Assembly: GCA_934045075.1 (NCBI GenBank)
Contig: OW203723.1
Coordinates: 21,157,615 to 21,221,614 of the forward strand
Origin: Yponomeuta sedellus
Lineage: Eukaryota; Arthropoda; Insecta; Lepidoptera; Yponomeutidae
Reading direction: 5' to 3'
DNA: 64,000 bases
Part shown: one piece after another, positions 32,768-43,625 of the stretch
Position numbering within the stretch: the stretch's first letter is position 1
How the letters are laid out: each line of letters opens with the position of its first letter
Translations under genes and position numbers: made by a program
The notes under the pieces: model-generated
The model's database searches: none
What the model was told of the DNA's origin: nothing
The model's input: the letters and a program-made list of their open reading frames with translations, nothing else

Positions 32768-32978
32768 TAGGCGACCAAGGGACACAAAACAGGGGGTGGG
32801 CAGCAGCGCCCAATTCGGCCAATCAGCGTACAATTCCACCAAACTGCGATCCCCAACCCGCATGCCCAGTGTGGGGATTATGGGCATTACCCCCAATGAT
32901 GGCACAACATTGCGCTATGGCGCTCATTAAGGGAGGGGTATGTCCAGCAGTGGACTAATATAGCCTGAAGAAGAAGAT
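32768..32978 (+). repeat. LINE 3'-end-derived retroposon (family D)
   Basis: gcgaccaagggacacaaaac, ccaaactgcgatccccaacc, catgcccagtgtggggatta and ccagcagtggactaatatag, then gaagaagat. Confidence 0.7.
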
Positions 32979-33144
32979 GTATATTATCTTAATTATTTAT
33001 TCATTTAATTATTTATTCATTTAATTATGTATGTATTTGGTTTAGGTAAATTTATATAAATTTCGTAGAATTCCTTATTTCAATATTTCTATATTGCACC
33101 GACTACCCGTCCCTAATTTCTGACTTGTCTTCGTCTGTGGTTGC

Positions 33145-33245
33145 AAAAGAAATTGCTTTTAGTAATACGGCCGCCATTTGTACTGTTTTTTTATATCATT
33201 TCTGTTACTGTAGTGTCTGTGTACAGTAAAGAATATTCTATTTAT
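33145..33245 (+). repeat. LINE-derived 3' tail, second copy
   Basis: ggttgcaaaagaaattgctt, aatacggccgccatttgtac, gtgtacagtaaagaatattc; matches 23935-24045. Confidence 0.55.
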
Positions 33246-33267
33246 CTTGTTTTGTAATACATTTTTA

Positions 33268-33434
33268 TCTAAAAGTGAACATGAGTATTTTTAGAACCTA
33301 CATTCTAGAACCTAGAATCGATCACCAGACTTCAATCACTTTCCGCCAAAAACAGACGTTGAACTTAAGTTCTACACAGCAGGTTCCAAAAATACTTGTC
33401 ACAGTTGTTAAGATTCCTCATGTTCACTTTTAAA
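33268..33434. mobile_element. Probable MITE, about 165 bp
   Basis: Inverted ends ctaaaagtgaacatgagta and cctcatgttcactttta; an inner inverted pair is tatttttagaacct / aggttccaaaaata. Confidence 0.5.
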
Positions 33435-33960
33435 TAAATCGTGTTATAAAAAAAATTGTGATTTTTTTCCATTAGTGGCGCTAGTACTCCAAAGCGCCTT
33501 AAGCTGATCATTTAATTAGTTACCTTTAAAAATGGCCGGGCCGGAAAGAGACCGGAACCACAGGTGCCTAAGACCTTGTTCTTCATCCGGTGGGAAAGAT
33601 AACCAGTTGCCTAGTCAAACCCTAGAAGGAAGATGTGTAGGTAGGAGTATAATTATCGGACAGAAAATTAGTTTGCGGATGGTTTAATTACGGTGAAGGT
33701 GGATGATTGTGTCCGATCACACCTGTCAATGCAACCTTGTTGGACGTCGTCAGGAAAATCTCCATGAAGTTATAGTCATAGGGTAGCCAGGGGCAGCAAT
33801 TAATTTGAAATGAAATGCTAATAACGATAAACTAATGGCTTTAGAAATGTGCTTATTCGTTCTGCATACCCAAAGGGTCCATTAACGGGATCGCTATTTT
33901 ATTAATAAATATTCTGCCAGTCTGTCTGTCAGTATGTCTTACCTTACTGCTCAGGCATAC
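33435..33960. other. No gene seen
   Basis: Unassigned. Confidence 0.35.
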
Positions 33961-34007
33961 CGAGGCATGTTCAGGCTCACACCACAAGTGAGCCTGAGCA
34001 TGCCTCG
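33961..34007. repeat. Strong 20-bp-stem hairpin
   Basis: Arms cgaggcatgttcaggctcac and gtgagcctgagcatgcctcg pair with one mismatch around a 7-base loop. Confidence 0.8.
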
Positions 34008-34061
34008 TGTTAGAGGCAAAACGCATCAAGTATTTTCTCACACAAGTATTGGTATCGGTGG

Positions 34062-34325
34062 TGGTGTGTTAGTGTCTTGCTTCTGCTTGAAAAAGTGGGA
34101 GGGAAGGCGGTGCATTAACTAACCGCATGGAGCTTGTGGGATTTTTTTTGGCAGAATTTAACAAAGTAATTTTCACTTGGTAGAGCGCTGGTACGGATAG
34201 CCAGAGGTTGCGGGTTCGAATCCCGGCATGGGTGAAATTTTTAGCCTCTAAATAGGTTTTTAAATTTTCACATTTTAATGCTATTATGGATTTCCGCAAA
34301 GTGACGCCTGATTATATACAATAGT
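34062..34325 (-). mobile_element. Penelope-like element fragment carrying a 5'-truncated SINE A
   Basis: 34070-34120 repeats the Penelope ORF start region (gtcttgcttctgcttgaaaa, tgggagggaaggcggtgcat) and 34130-34168 the sequence upstream of it. A family A SINE truncated inside box A (ttggtagagcgctggtacgg to taaataggtttttaaa, about 34178-34262) is inserted with a short duplication (attttcac). The Penelope sequence then resumes (attttaatgctattatgg). Confidence 0.65.
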
Positions 34326-34595
34326 GTTTAAGTTTTGTTTAAGCCAAACGAACGTGCGCGTATGTTTTGGTGGGCAGTCAACCTCATAAAGCTCAGTCAA
34401 GAACCTTTAATTTTCTATAGGTATATGAATGTCAATTGTTGTACACACATAATAAATAAAATAAAATATATGTACATAATGTTACACACAGTATACTCAT
34501 ATATAATGTGTTATATGTCGTATAGAATTTGTTTAATCAAGTGAATTATTCGTATATTTTCTATATTTTTTTGCACTTCTACCTACCGTTTTCTA

Positions 34596-34652
34596 CCAGT
34601 CAACCGCAGCAGGTGTACGAAGTTACTTTCGTAAACCTCCTGCGGTTGACTT
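34596..34652. repeat. Hairpin repeat
   Basis: Arms gtcaaccgcagcaggt and acctcctgcggttgac with acgaagtta/tactttcgt between; probably a MITE core. Confidence 0.55.
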
Positions 34653-34752
34653 AAGTTGTAGCATTAAGTCCGCCGCGTTGCCGTTGTAAGATTTATTTAT
34701 GTGCAATAAACGTATTAATAATAATAATATTGCATTGAGAATATCGGTCTAA

Positions 34753-34946
34753 GGTCCTGTTTCACAATCTGCAAATAAAGTCCCGGATAAGCTATCCGCA
34801 ACCAGGGCTGCCGATTGTTCTAAAGTTTGAAGCCATAAGCAAACACACAATGTAGGAATAAGTATTTATTTAAATTTAGAACAAACGGCAGCCCTGGTTT
34901 CGGATAGCTTATCCGGAACTTTATTTGCAGATTCAAAGACAGGCCC
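34753..34946. mobile_element. MITE with TAA duplication (Harbinger-like), 194 bp
   Basis: Terminal inverted repeats of about 60 bp (ggtcctgtttcacaatctgc... and reversed gggcctgtctttgaatctgc..., sharing aaataaagt.ccggataagc). Flanked by TAA at 34750-34752 and 34947-34949. Non-coding. Confidence 0.75.
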
Positions 34947-35364
34947 TAAGTTTTATTTTATGTTTGTCTTATTTCGTCTGTTTGAAGAATCAACAATGAG
35001 CTTAGACATAGCGATCACAGAGGCTATTTATAGTGGAATCATGAAAGCTTACCATTTTACTTTTTTCTAGAACAGTGGTACAGTCTGTTAGCTTTTAGAA
35101 TATATCTCGGCTACTATCCGATATCGAATCGTATATATTCGTGTAATAGAAATATCGGAACTAATATGACACTTAACAACAGTTCGGCCGCTGGGAGAAT
35201 ACGATCCTGAAACCTCTGTTTCATATGACTAGTGATGGGAGATAATCAACGTTAGCAAGCGTTACGTTATTCTGAACTAGTTTTTGCCACCGACTCACGA
35301 TTTTAGTATATGTAAATAAATAAACTAAAAGGTATGTTATGCTTTTTATTGCACAAAATAATAA

Positions 35365-35638
35365 TAATCATAATCACGTGGGTACAGTGATATCATTCCG
35401 ATGTAAAAACCTAACTGCAAAGTAGGTAATCGGGGCTGTAAGTGATGCAATTTGCTCCGGCCAGATGTCGCTGCCTGTACGTAATACAGAGAATAGTGTA
35501 AAGAGGTTCGAAATTTCACTGATGCCGGTGAGTCGCCAATTTGCTCAGTTGGAAAGAGCGCTGGCACGGATAGCCAGAGGTCGCGGGTTCGAATCCCGGC
35601 ATGGGTGGAATTTTTAGCCTCTAAATAGGTTTTTAAAG
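35365..35638 (+). mobile_element. SINE family A, full copy
   Basis: cacgtgggtacagtgatatc, aggtaatcggggctgtaagt, cagatgtcgctgcctgtacg, aatttgctcagttggaaaga (box A), ggttcgaatcccggcatggg (box B), gcctctaaataggttttta. Confidence 0.75.
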
Positions 35639-35639
35639 T

Positions 35640-36110
35640 AATAAAACAAAAACTTAATTAAACGAACTTAACCTAATTGAACATAGAATAATTATATTAT
35701 ATCATCATCACAATTTCCTGTTATCACGTGAATATTTTTTAATTTACGCCAATTTCGCAATGCGCTTTCGGTTACCAGACTGCAACAAATTATTAGAAAT
35801 AATAACAAATTAGTGTAAAATATAACGACAGGCATGTTATTATTTTCGTTATTTTTGGTACATCACTAAAAAAAATACGGTTGACATAACCTTGTAACAG
35901 CGTAGTACGGATTTTAGGCATGAACATTAAATATTGATTTCTTCTTTATTTAACATTTAAATTACTACGCAAAATATACTTACATTGATTGTAAGTTTAC
36001 ACAAAGTATAGTTTCTTTGTTTATTTGCTAGTAGGACAAATAGAAACTAAAAATATTTTTATCGAAAATTCAACGCCACTTCAAAGTTACGTCGTCCGGT
36101 CCATCGTGAC
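35640..36110. other. No gene seen
   Basis: AT-rich interior of the composite element. Confidence 0.35.
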
Positions 36111-36259
36111 CTGTCAGGATCGTATTCTCTATTAATAAACTTAATAAGAAAAGTTTTATACAGAGTAGTATGTGGTATTACCTACATTCGTGTGCTTTCG
36201 GCGAAAACCGAAGCCTTCTCTAGAGCCCGAGATATATTCTAAAAGCTAACAGACGTATA

Positions 36260-36825
36260 CCAATATTTACGTCGATATGTTCAGAAGATGTGTTTTTAAA
36301 GGACAAACTCTTAATTGTATTTACATTTGCTTTAGTTCGCTCGTCAAAATTCATGAGCATCAACTTTTAAACGGATATAAAAAAGAGTCATATACTAATT
36401 GCCCAGTGCAACGGAAGCCTCCTATATGGTGCAGAGCCCACCTGTTCCGTGGCACATCCTTCGTAATTGTCGCATTTTTTCTCCTTTTAGGGTTCCTTTG
36501 ACACGAATCGGATCTAGGATGGCACCTGTAATATATTTTTTTTTGCAGTAGAAAGAGACGCATGCTCCGTATCCAATATTATTATTATTATACTTCATGC
36601 ATACGAAACATTAAATAGGACATTACATGAAAAATAACATGTACAAAGACGAACTTATCTCTGTAAGAGATTTCTTCCAGCAAACCCAGTCGGAGGAGCA
36701 GTAAAAAGCGGGTCTATGTACGTGTAATTTGTTATACGTGTAATCTATATATGAGATGCAAAAACCCTTAACAATAACTGCAGAAATAATACCTACATAG
36801 AAAGACTAAAGCCTGAGACTAAGGT
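36260..36825. other. No gene seen
   Basis: A 74-codon plus-strand ORF (36277-36501) has no recognisable motif. Confidence 0.35.
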
Positions 36826-36827
36826 AC

Positions 36828-36905
36828 TAGGCCTATACCTTGCTCAGGTACGAGACCCGTGCCCCTCGGTGGGGACATAATGGGTTTATGATGATGATGA
36901 TAACA
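36828..36905 (-). repeat. Family B fragment
   Basis: gcctataccttgctcaggta, gacccgtgcccctcggtggg, ataatgggtttatgatgatg. Confidence 0.6.
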
Positions 36906-36929
36906 AATACTAAATACCTGTAAATATAC

Positions 36930-37145
36930 GTAAATTTAAAAACCTATTTAGAGGCTAAAAATTTCACCCATGCCAGGTTTCGAACCCGCAACCTCTGGCT
37001 AACCGTGCCAGCGCTCTACCAATTGAGCCAATGGGCGACTCACCGGCATCAGTGAAATTTCAAACCTCTTTACACTATTCTCTGTATTACGTAAATTTGT
37101 CCTTAGCACGGGTTAGTGCATTAAAAATAAAAATAGTATAAATAC
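36930..37145 (-). mobile_element. SINE family A copy with inverted end modules
   Basis: Minus-strand tRNA-like core; on its far side is cttagcacgggttagtgcat in plus orientation. The terminal modules therefore face each other as inverted repeats. Confidence 0.7.
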
Positions 37146-37237
37146 ATAGTAAATAATAAATAAATTTATGGCTCAAATTTATGATAGAGATAAATAGTGC
37201 ATTCTGAACTATTTGGCTCTACCTCACGTAATGTAAA

Positions 37238-37535
37238 GTAGCCTCTAGCACTTCTTCTTTTTTTAAATCAGTCCATCAATTCTGACGATCGTAACCATAT
37301 ACAATACACAATTTGTCTCGGTCATATCCACAGTGGGATGCGTGCTGAATGGATCCCAAAGCTGCATTCTTTATGGCATCGAACCAGAACATTGGTGTTC
37401 TGCCTCTCGCTCATCTGCCCTCCAACTGGCCCAAAACGATCTGCTTCTCTAGACTATGACGTCGTGACCGCATAATATGCCCAAAAATGGTAGGGGACCT
37501 CTGGACAGAGTGACGATAATTTTATTTACTGCTGT
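37238..37535 (-). pseudogene. LINE C-terminal coding fragment
   Basis: Minus-strand translation shows FGHIMRSRRHSLEKQIVLGQ, GRTPMFWFDAIKNAALGSIQ and HASHCGYDRDK, the typical end of an insect endonuclease/reverse-transcriptase LINE. There is at least one internal stop, after LEGR. Confidence 0.7.
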
Positions 37536-37539
37536 GCCA

Positions 37540-38655
37540 TATCATTTTCTTTTTTGCTTACTCCTCCGTGGAGTCTAGGGCTGACACAAGGGCTTTCTAT
37601 TTATCCCTGTTCTTGGCTAAGGATGGTAGCTCCAGCCAAGTTTTTTTCTTCTCCTTCGTCTCAGAGAGAACGGCTGTGCCTTATGCCGTCATAAAATGTG
37701 TGCCATTTTAATCCCACTTAATTTCAATTGTACGGAACCCACTTTGTCTGCGCTGATGAGCACTTGACATGTCTTTAACTGTTTATTGTGTTTAATGTAG
37801 ATTCAGTGGGTTATTAAAAGTAAAGTATCGTCGTATATTGTGAGCAAGATGTGTGACTTGACTTCCTCTGACTTCTTCTTCTTATTCTTAACACTATTTC
37901 CTGGCAGTAGATACAGTGGACTAGCCTTGTTTTAAAAATACGTAGCTGTTACAATTTCGAAGTCTTTAATTATTTGACCTGTTGCAGGAACGCATGAAAG
38001 TTGCTGCACCGACAAGAGTTTAACTTTTAAACATAATGAAAAAAACATATGCACAAATAATTTTTATACTTAAAAATTCGATGAAAACTCTAATCCCAAA
38101 ATCTACGTAATGGGTTATCATTACTCTATTTTAGCTGATAACTAGTTTTGCTTTACAATTTATGAAATTGACGAATTTAGTTCTTTTTTAATGATTTTTG
38201 TAAATTATTTTGTAAATTTAAGGATCAAATAGAAGATTTTTGGTAATCTTGTAACTCCTCATTTTGAAGTTTCATTTCTTCCAGTTGTAGCATAAATTGT
38301 GACTTAACTAAGTAGATACTTAGAATTTATTACAAACGCCTTCATTTGCGCTTAGATGGAACCTAAAGTCAAATTTTCAATAAATTTTTATTTCCGAATT
38401 GATCTCGGGTAAATAATAGTAAAGTAAATGCGCCGGTAATTTTACTATAGTCACATTCATCTCCACTAGATGGCGCCACTTAAATATAATAAATAGAGTT
38501 TATCAATACGACTCAGGCCCTGGTCACACCGAAGGGACGTGTGGCGAGGGCGCTCAAAAGACGCGACGCGCTTTTGTATAATTCTACCTTCGCACTGACT
38601 CTCCTGTGTGGGCTTTATCCATTTTCTAAGACAGCGGCTAGACCACATTTCTTTT
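37540..38655. other. No gene seen (about 1.1 kb)
   Basis: AT-rich. The segment at 37560-37680 could be another LINE remnant, but I cannot place it. Confidence 0.35.
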
Positions 38656-38659
38656 ATGC

Positions 38660-38938
38660 TAGCCTAATATATTTGCTGTGTGGTGTCGGTCTAGAGAATA
38701 GCACCAACCCAAATCCTTCCCGCGGGTGTTGTAAAAGGCGACTAAGGGATACAAACCGGAGGGTGGGCAGCAGCGCTCATTGCAGTACAATTCCACCAAA
38801 CTGCGATCCCCAACCCGCATGCCCAGCGTGGGGATTATTGGCATTACCCCCTAATGATGGCACAACCTTGCGCTCATTAAGGGAGGGCTATGTCCCGCAG
38901 TGGACTAATATAGCCTGAATAAGAAGAAGAAGAATATA
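38660..38938 (+). repeat. LINE 3'-end-derived retroposon (family D), longest copy
   Basis: agcctaatatatttgctgtg, gggtgttgtaaaaggcgact, ccaaactgcgatccccaacc, ccgcagtggactaatatagc, then a gaagaagaagaa tail. Opposing ORFs are by-products. Confidence 0.75.
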
Positions 38939-38974
38939 TTTATACAAATTGTAAAAAAATGTAAACTGAAGAGA

Positions 38975-39120
38975 TTTGGCGGCCTCGGTGGTGCAGCGGT
39001 TTGGCACGCTGACTGTAAAACCGAAGGTCTCGGGTTCGATCCCCCGGGTCAAACTAGTAAACGAACTTTTCTGGTTTGTCTCGGGTCTTGGATGTTATCT
39101 ATGTAGGTATTTAATGTATT
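38975..39120 (+). mobile_element. tRNA-derived SINE (family E-like)
   Basis: Box A cggtggtgcagcggtttggc, an anticodon-arm-like segment, box B ctcgggttcgatcccccggg, then ctcgggtcttggatgttatc. Confidence 0.65.
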
Positions 39121-39844
39121 AAATAAAATCGTCGAGTTAGCACAGAGTATAATACAATATTACAATATCAGCGGCCTGATATTCTGCCCACCGACTATCA
39201 CGCCACCTTCGACCACTTTTCTGTGGTGGTCTTCTTCCGCCACCCGTTTTACCACTGAATAAAAATTGTCTGAAATGATCTGCACGAATTAAGTTTTGAA
39301 GACCGAGGAGTTGATAAAAAATAATTTATTTATCGAACAGAGTTACCACTAGGGTCTATACTAATACAATACGAGTATTACTTATTCTAAGGTATTGAGA
39401 CTATTTATAATAAAAGTATTGATACATCAGCATTAATCGATTGACGTCAAGGCCTACTTAGAAGAAGTGCTAACGAAGGACATTTGGAGAGGTTGGTCTG
39501 ACTTAACTCACGCTTATTTTGTAATTCCTATGACTTGTCTTTTAGCCAAAGCCAAAATGTCGATACATTTTGCATATATGTGATCGTTATAAAAATAAAC
39601 AAAAGGTTAGACTTTTACAAATATCCAAGACTAGTAATACCGGTAACAGCCGGTAGGATCCCACGAAGCGAGTGCAACGATTCCGTTTGACATTTAAGCG
39701 AAAGATTTTGCGCTTTTGTCCGACTGTGGAAAAAATGGTAGATAATGTGTCTATCCATTTTTCATGTGATGTTTTGAAGCTAGAATGGATGGAGATAGGA
39801 ACATGTTTTTTATGAAACATATAATTCAAACATTTGACTAAATT
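39121..39844. other. No gene seen
   Basis: Unassigned; an 80-codon minus ORF has no recognisable motif. Confidence 0.35.
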
Positions 39845-40095
39845 ACATTCTTTTTAATGTACTAACCCGTGCTAAGGACAATTTGCAAGTGCAAGTGAAG
39901 CAAATTGGTTCAGCCAGATGTCGCTGCCTGTACGTAATACAGAGAGTATTGTAAAGAGGTTCGAAATTTCACTGATGCCGGTGAGTCGCCCGTTAGCTCA
40001 GTTGGAAGAGCGCTAGCACAGATAGCCAGAGGTCGCGGGTTAAAATTCCGGCTTGGGTGGAATTTTCAGCCTCTAAATAGGTTTTTAAAAATGTG
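39845..40095 (+). mobile_element. SINE family A copy with inverted 5' module
   Basis: Starts tttttaatgtactaacccgt (the inverse of the usual tail), then cagatgtcgctgcctgtacg, gcccgttagctcagttggaa and gcctctaaataggtttttaa. Box B is damaged (gggttaaaattccggc). Confidence 0.7.
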
Positions 40096-40277
40096 ACTTA
40101 ATTGTGACACATAATTCATCATCTTCTCCTTCTCTTTCCGGTGCCACGTCCCAAATGGAGTTTGACCATCAACTTTCCATATTTTTCTTAATTTTATGCC
40201 AAGCGAAACCAGTTTTTAGCGCTGGCTGCTTCCAGCCATTGTATAATGTTTGAGTATACGTCGTAAGTTCGCGTTTT

Positions 40278-40425
40278 ATCCCCAGGACAAAAAAAAACCC
40301 CCAGGTCTTGGATGGTTTACATGTTTGTGATGTCACGGTTTCTGTCTCCCACGACACAAGGTATCCAAGTGTGGGGTCAGAAGCAATATATGTGCCTGTA
40401 CAAATGTAATGTTATGTTATTTAAA
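40278..40425 (+). repeat. SINE family E, 3' part
   Basis: ccaggtcttggatggtttac, gtttctgtctcccacgacac, agaagcaatatatgtgcctg; the head is missing. Confidence 0.6.
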
Positions 40426-40429
40426 AACC

Positions 40430-40585
40430 TATTTAGAGGCTAAAAATTTCACCCATGCCGGGATTCGAATCCGCAACCTCTGGCTATCCGTGCCAGCGCT
40501 CTTCCAATTGAGCTAATGGGCGACTCACCGGCCTCAGTGAAATTTCGAACCTCTTTACACTATTCTCTGTATTACGTACATGTGT
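40430..40585 (-). mobile_element. SINE family A copy
   Basis: ttaaaaacctatttagaggc, cgggattcgaatccgcaacc, cttccaattgagctaatggg, gaacctctttacactattct. Confidence 0.7.
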
Positions 40586-41150
40586 TATGTACATGTACGT
40601 ATGTTGTGTTATGTTAGAAGTAAAAATGCATGACAGTACATGTGTTGACTACACGAAAAAATTGGTCACTGTAAGATGCCAGTGATCATCTGACGTCACA
40701 GGAGAGTCTATAGCAAGGAGGTTTTACTCAAGTTGATAGTTAAATAGCTGTAAATTGGTGTAAAGCCAAGCTAGCAACTTGGTAGCAAGCAGCCAACGAT
40801 GGAAGTGGTCACACAGAAGTGGTATTTTTGAAATTCCACCAATAAGGAATAATATTCTTTGGACGACCAGTCATTCGTAAGTGAAAAATACGTATACTCT
40901 CGATACTTACATTGACTTAAGTTAATTTTTTGCCGTCAGGCTTTTCAGTTTTTTAAATACGCTTTCTTAGGTTACTTTTTTCCCGCTCATTTGGCGGTGG
41001 AGAAATGATCGCGAGCTATTTCCTCCGGCCGAGAAATGCGGCCTTGTCGGGCCATCGAACCTGCCGTTGTCTGAAAGCTGGATTAAAAAGTGCGTAAAGG
41101 TTTGTGCCGCTGGTGCGACTGTAGACTTCTGCTAAAATATAATTACTATA
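40586..41150. other. No gene seen
   Basis: Unassigned. Confidence 0.35.
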
Positions 41151-41157
41151 AAGAAAC

Positions 41158-41370
41158 AAATATCTTCCGTACAACACAGTCACTGGACCTGGTTCCAAAC
41201 TAGGATAGCCTGTGCTGTGTTATTCAGACAAGGACATCATAAACATAGAAATACACAAAGACGAATTCCATTTGTACAAATGTACGTCGGCCCTCCGTCA
41301 GAATCGAACACACGACCCCCGACACGGTAATCAGACGTGATTCCGCTAGATCAAAGAGGCAGTCACATAA
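41158..41370 (-). repeat. Diverged family E SINE
   Basis: Reversed: ccaaactaggatagcctgtg, acatcataaacatagaaata, tccgtcagaatcgaacacac (box B) and ttccgctagatcaaagaggc. Confidence 0.5.
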
Positions 41371-41479
41371 ACACATGATAGTTTGTTATTGCCAATCCAC
41401 GGTGGGCAGGTGTGCTAATTAAAATTTAGTCTTTTTCTCAGAGAAGGTCTTTGTGCTGCAGTGAGAATTGAAGCGTATC

Positions 41480-41655
41480 GTTATCAACCCTTGTATGTCC
41501 CCACTGCTGGGGCACGGGTCTCTTCCTGCATCACGGGAAGATTAGGCCATACTCCATCACGGGGGCCAAGTCTGGGTTGGTGGAAGATTGTAAGACAGTG
41601 GCGGGCCTTACTGTCAGAAGTTATCAAGCCGCCCATAAGGCCTCTGACGTGGAAG
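41480..41655 (+). repeat. Family B retroposon copy
   Basis: tgtatgtccccactgctggg, gggtctcttcctgcatcacg, ggtggaagattgtaagacag, ccataaggcctctgacgtgg. The ORF that begins here and runs into the LINE remnant is chimeric. Confidence 0.7.
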
Positions 41656-41664
41656 CGTATCTTC

Positions 41665-42003
41665 TTCTTCATCTTCAGGCTATATTATGTAGTCCACTGC
41701 TGGAATATATAGGGTATATAGGGTACATAAAAAAAGAGAAAGAGGATGTAGTGACTAAAATTGAGAAAGAAATGTTGCGTTGGTTTGGACATGTGGAGAG
41801 GATGAAGGAAGAAAGATTGACAAAGCAAATATACATTGCGAATGTGAGTGGAAGGGCTGGTAAGGGACGTCCCAGACGGACTTACGTCGACCAAATAGGG
41901 GATGTATTACCAAAAGGAAAAATAAAAAGTACCCGGAACCGGCGTGCGTGCATGCAACGACTTATGAACGTTGATGAAGCGAAGGTTATTTGGCCACTTT
42001 CAT
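41665..42003 (+). pseudogene. LINE reverse-transcriptase C-terminal fragment
   Basis: The frame reads MLRWFGHVERMKEERLTKQI, GRAGKGRPRRTYVDQIGDVL and RRACMQRLMNVDEAK, then stops at WPLS. It is the known end of an insect endonuclease/reverse-transcriptase LINE, the same lineage as the piece at 6.55 kb. A reversed family D scrap (cttcaggctatattatgtag) precedes it. Confidence 0.75.
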
Positions 42004-42178
42004 AGATGGCAGTCGTTAAGCCAAGTCAGGCCTTAGAGCAGCTTAAAAACTTCTGACAGTAAGACCAGCTATTAGTCCTGCAAGCCTTTGCCAATCCGGA
42101 CTTGGCCCCCATCGTGGAGTATGGCCTATACCTTCCCCAGGAACAGACCCGTGATGTAATGGGTTGATGATGATGATA
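42004..42178 (-). repeat. Family B fragment, minus strand
   Basis: gatggcagtcgttaagccaa, cttctgacagtaagaccagc, ccaatccggacttggccccc, ttgatgatgatgat. Confidence 0.65.
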
Positions 42179-42730
42179 TTATTTTGGAAATAATGTAACT
42201 ATATTGGTCAAGTTCACAGTTCATGTGGCCACAGCGAATCAAGTTTTTACTTTTAGGTTCATTGCGCAGAAAAATAAAGATGTTGCATTAAATAGGCAAT
42301 CGTAATCATTTTATTATTTTGTACTGCGGGAATCAACAGTAAATATATTGAAATATTGTTGGATGAGTCCGACCTGGTTTCGCTGCTATTCGAAGATCGA
42401 AGTGAGTAGAGACTGAAATCCCGTCGCTGGTTAGTAAGTGATATCGGAATAAAGTTCGTAATGTGCAGTGCTTGGGAATGTTTGAGTTCAAAATCTTGAT
42501 AAGTACCTTCAGAAATAAATTATTTATTCATTTATTTGTCGCTTAGTACATACAGTACAAATTAAGCCTAAAAAAGTAGAATTTGAAGAAGGAGATTCCT
42601 TGATAATAAAGTTACATACTAAGTTGAACCCGTAATATCATTTCGTAATATATTCATATACAGAACTCCTTTACTTTCGTCATAGTAAAATAGTAGGATA
42701 GTATTTTCTAACCTTAACACGAGCAGTAGA
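42179..42730. other. No gene seen
   Basis: AT-rich, unassigned. Confidence 0.35.
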
Positions 42731-42932
42731 CATAATTAAAACTGATTTTTACACGGATCTATGCTCGTTTATTACATTTTTCTAACGTTTCGGCACTTTT
42801 TCAGGTGCCGTGGTCCCGGATGACATCCGGAATTGGAATTATTAGGCACTTTGAAAAAGTGCCGAAACGTTGGAAAATTGTAAAAATGTGATAAACGAGC
42901 ATAGATCCGTGTAAAAACAGTTTTAATTAAAA
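42731..42932. mobile_element. Palindromic Penelope terminal repeat (about 200 bp)
   Basis: Left arm ttaaaactgatttttacacg, tatgctcgtttattacattt, cgtttcggcactttttcagg; right arm is its complement through gtgccgaaacgttggaaaat to cgtgtaaaaacagttttaat. The left half matches 25850-25946, which flanks the Penelope ORF. Non-coding. Confidence 0.7.
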
Positions 42933-42946
42933 TAGTAGGAGTTTAA

Positions 42947-43037
42947 CTTTTAAGTTTTTTATTTGTAAATATAGAATTGGACATTATTGGTTACCAATAA
43001 TTTCTAATTCTATATTTACAAATAAAAAACTTAAAAG
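42947..43037. repeat. 32-bp-arm perfect hairpin
   Basis: Arms cttttaagttttttatttgt.. and ..acaaataaaaaacttaaaag pair over 32 bases around a 27-base loop that itself contains attattggttaccaataat. Confidence 0.8.
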
Positions 43038-43235
43038 CTGGTGCTTATATCAATTACTTTCATTGTTGTTAAAGTTAAAAATGAACTATCGTCTGTGACA
43101 TAAATTTATGTAAAGAAAGAAAAACAAAGATAACATGGAACAATTTACAAGTGAACAAGTAAAAAACTTTCTGAGCTTGTGCACTAATAAAAGTATCGAT
43201 TAAAATAAGCATTATTTTATTTTATTGTACTATTT

Positions 43236-43465
43236 TTATTTTTAATGCACTAACCCGTGCTAAGGAACAAATTTAAAAACCTATTTAGAGGCTAAAAATA
43301 AACAACTAAACAGAGAATAGTGTAAAGAGGTTCGAAATTTCACTGATGCCGTGAGTCGCCCATTTGCTCAATTGATAGAGCGCTGGCATGGATAGCCATA
43401 GGTTGCGGGTTCGAATCCCGGCATGGGTGAAATTTTTAGCCTCTAAATAGGTTTTTAAATTATTT
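43236..43465 (+). mobile_element. SINE family A copy with inverted ends
   Basis: Begins with tttttaatgcactaacccgt, aaaaacctatttagaggcta; tRNA-like core gcccatttgctcaattgata and gggttcgaatcccggcatgg; ends tagcctctaaataggttttt. Confidence 0.7.
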
Positions 43466-43494
43466 TATTTACTTACTAAATGTTTTCATTTGTA

Positions 43495-43625
43495 GAAATA
43501 CATTTTGTTTTCTAAGTTACGAACATTAGTGAAGTTGTATTAGCAATCCAACTCGCTAACTGTGAAGGAAAACATCGGAAGGAAACCTGAAGTGCTGAGC
43601 TGTTCAGGTCCTTAGAGGTAAGCGC
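43495..43625 (+). repeat. SINE family C fragment
   Basis: gttttctaagttacgaacat, gtgaaggaaaacatcggaag, gaaacctgaagtgctgagct. Confidence 0.5.

Larger units (their letters stand above)
35083..36257. mobile_element. Family H TIR element split by another insertion
   Basis: The left end gtctgttagcttttagaata is at 35089 and the right end tattctaaaagctaacagac closes at about 36254. Internal blocks are shared with 28.8-29.2 kb. The centre (about 35177-36132) is unrelated DNA with inverted ends gagaatacgatcctga / tcaggatcgtattctc and contains a family A SINE. Confidence 0.6.

Noticed and set aside
41577..42005. 142-codon ORF as one gene
   Set aside because: It joins a family B repeat to a LINE C-terminal fragment by chance; only the second part has coding ancestry.
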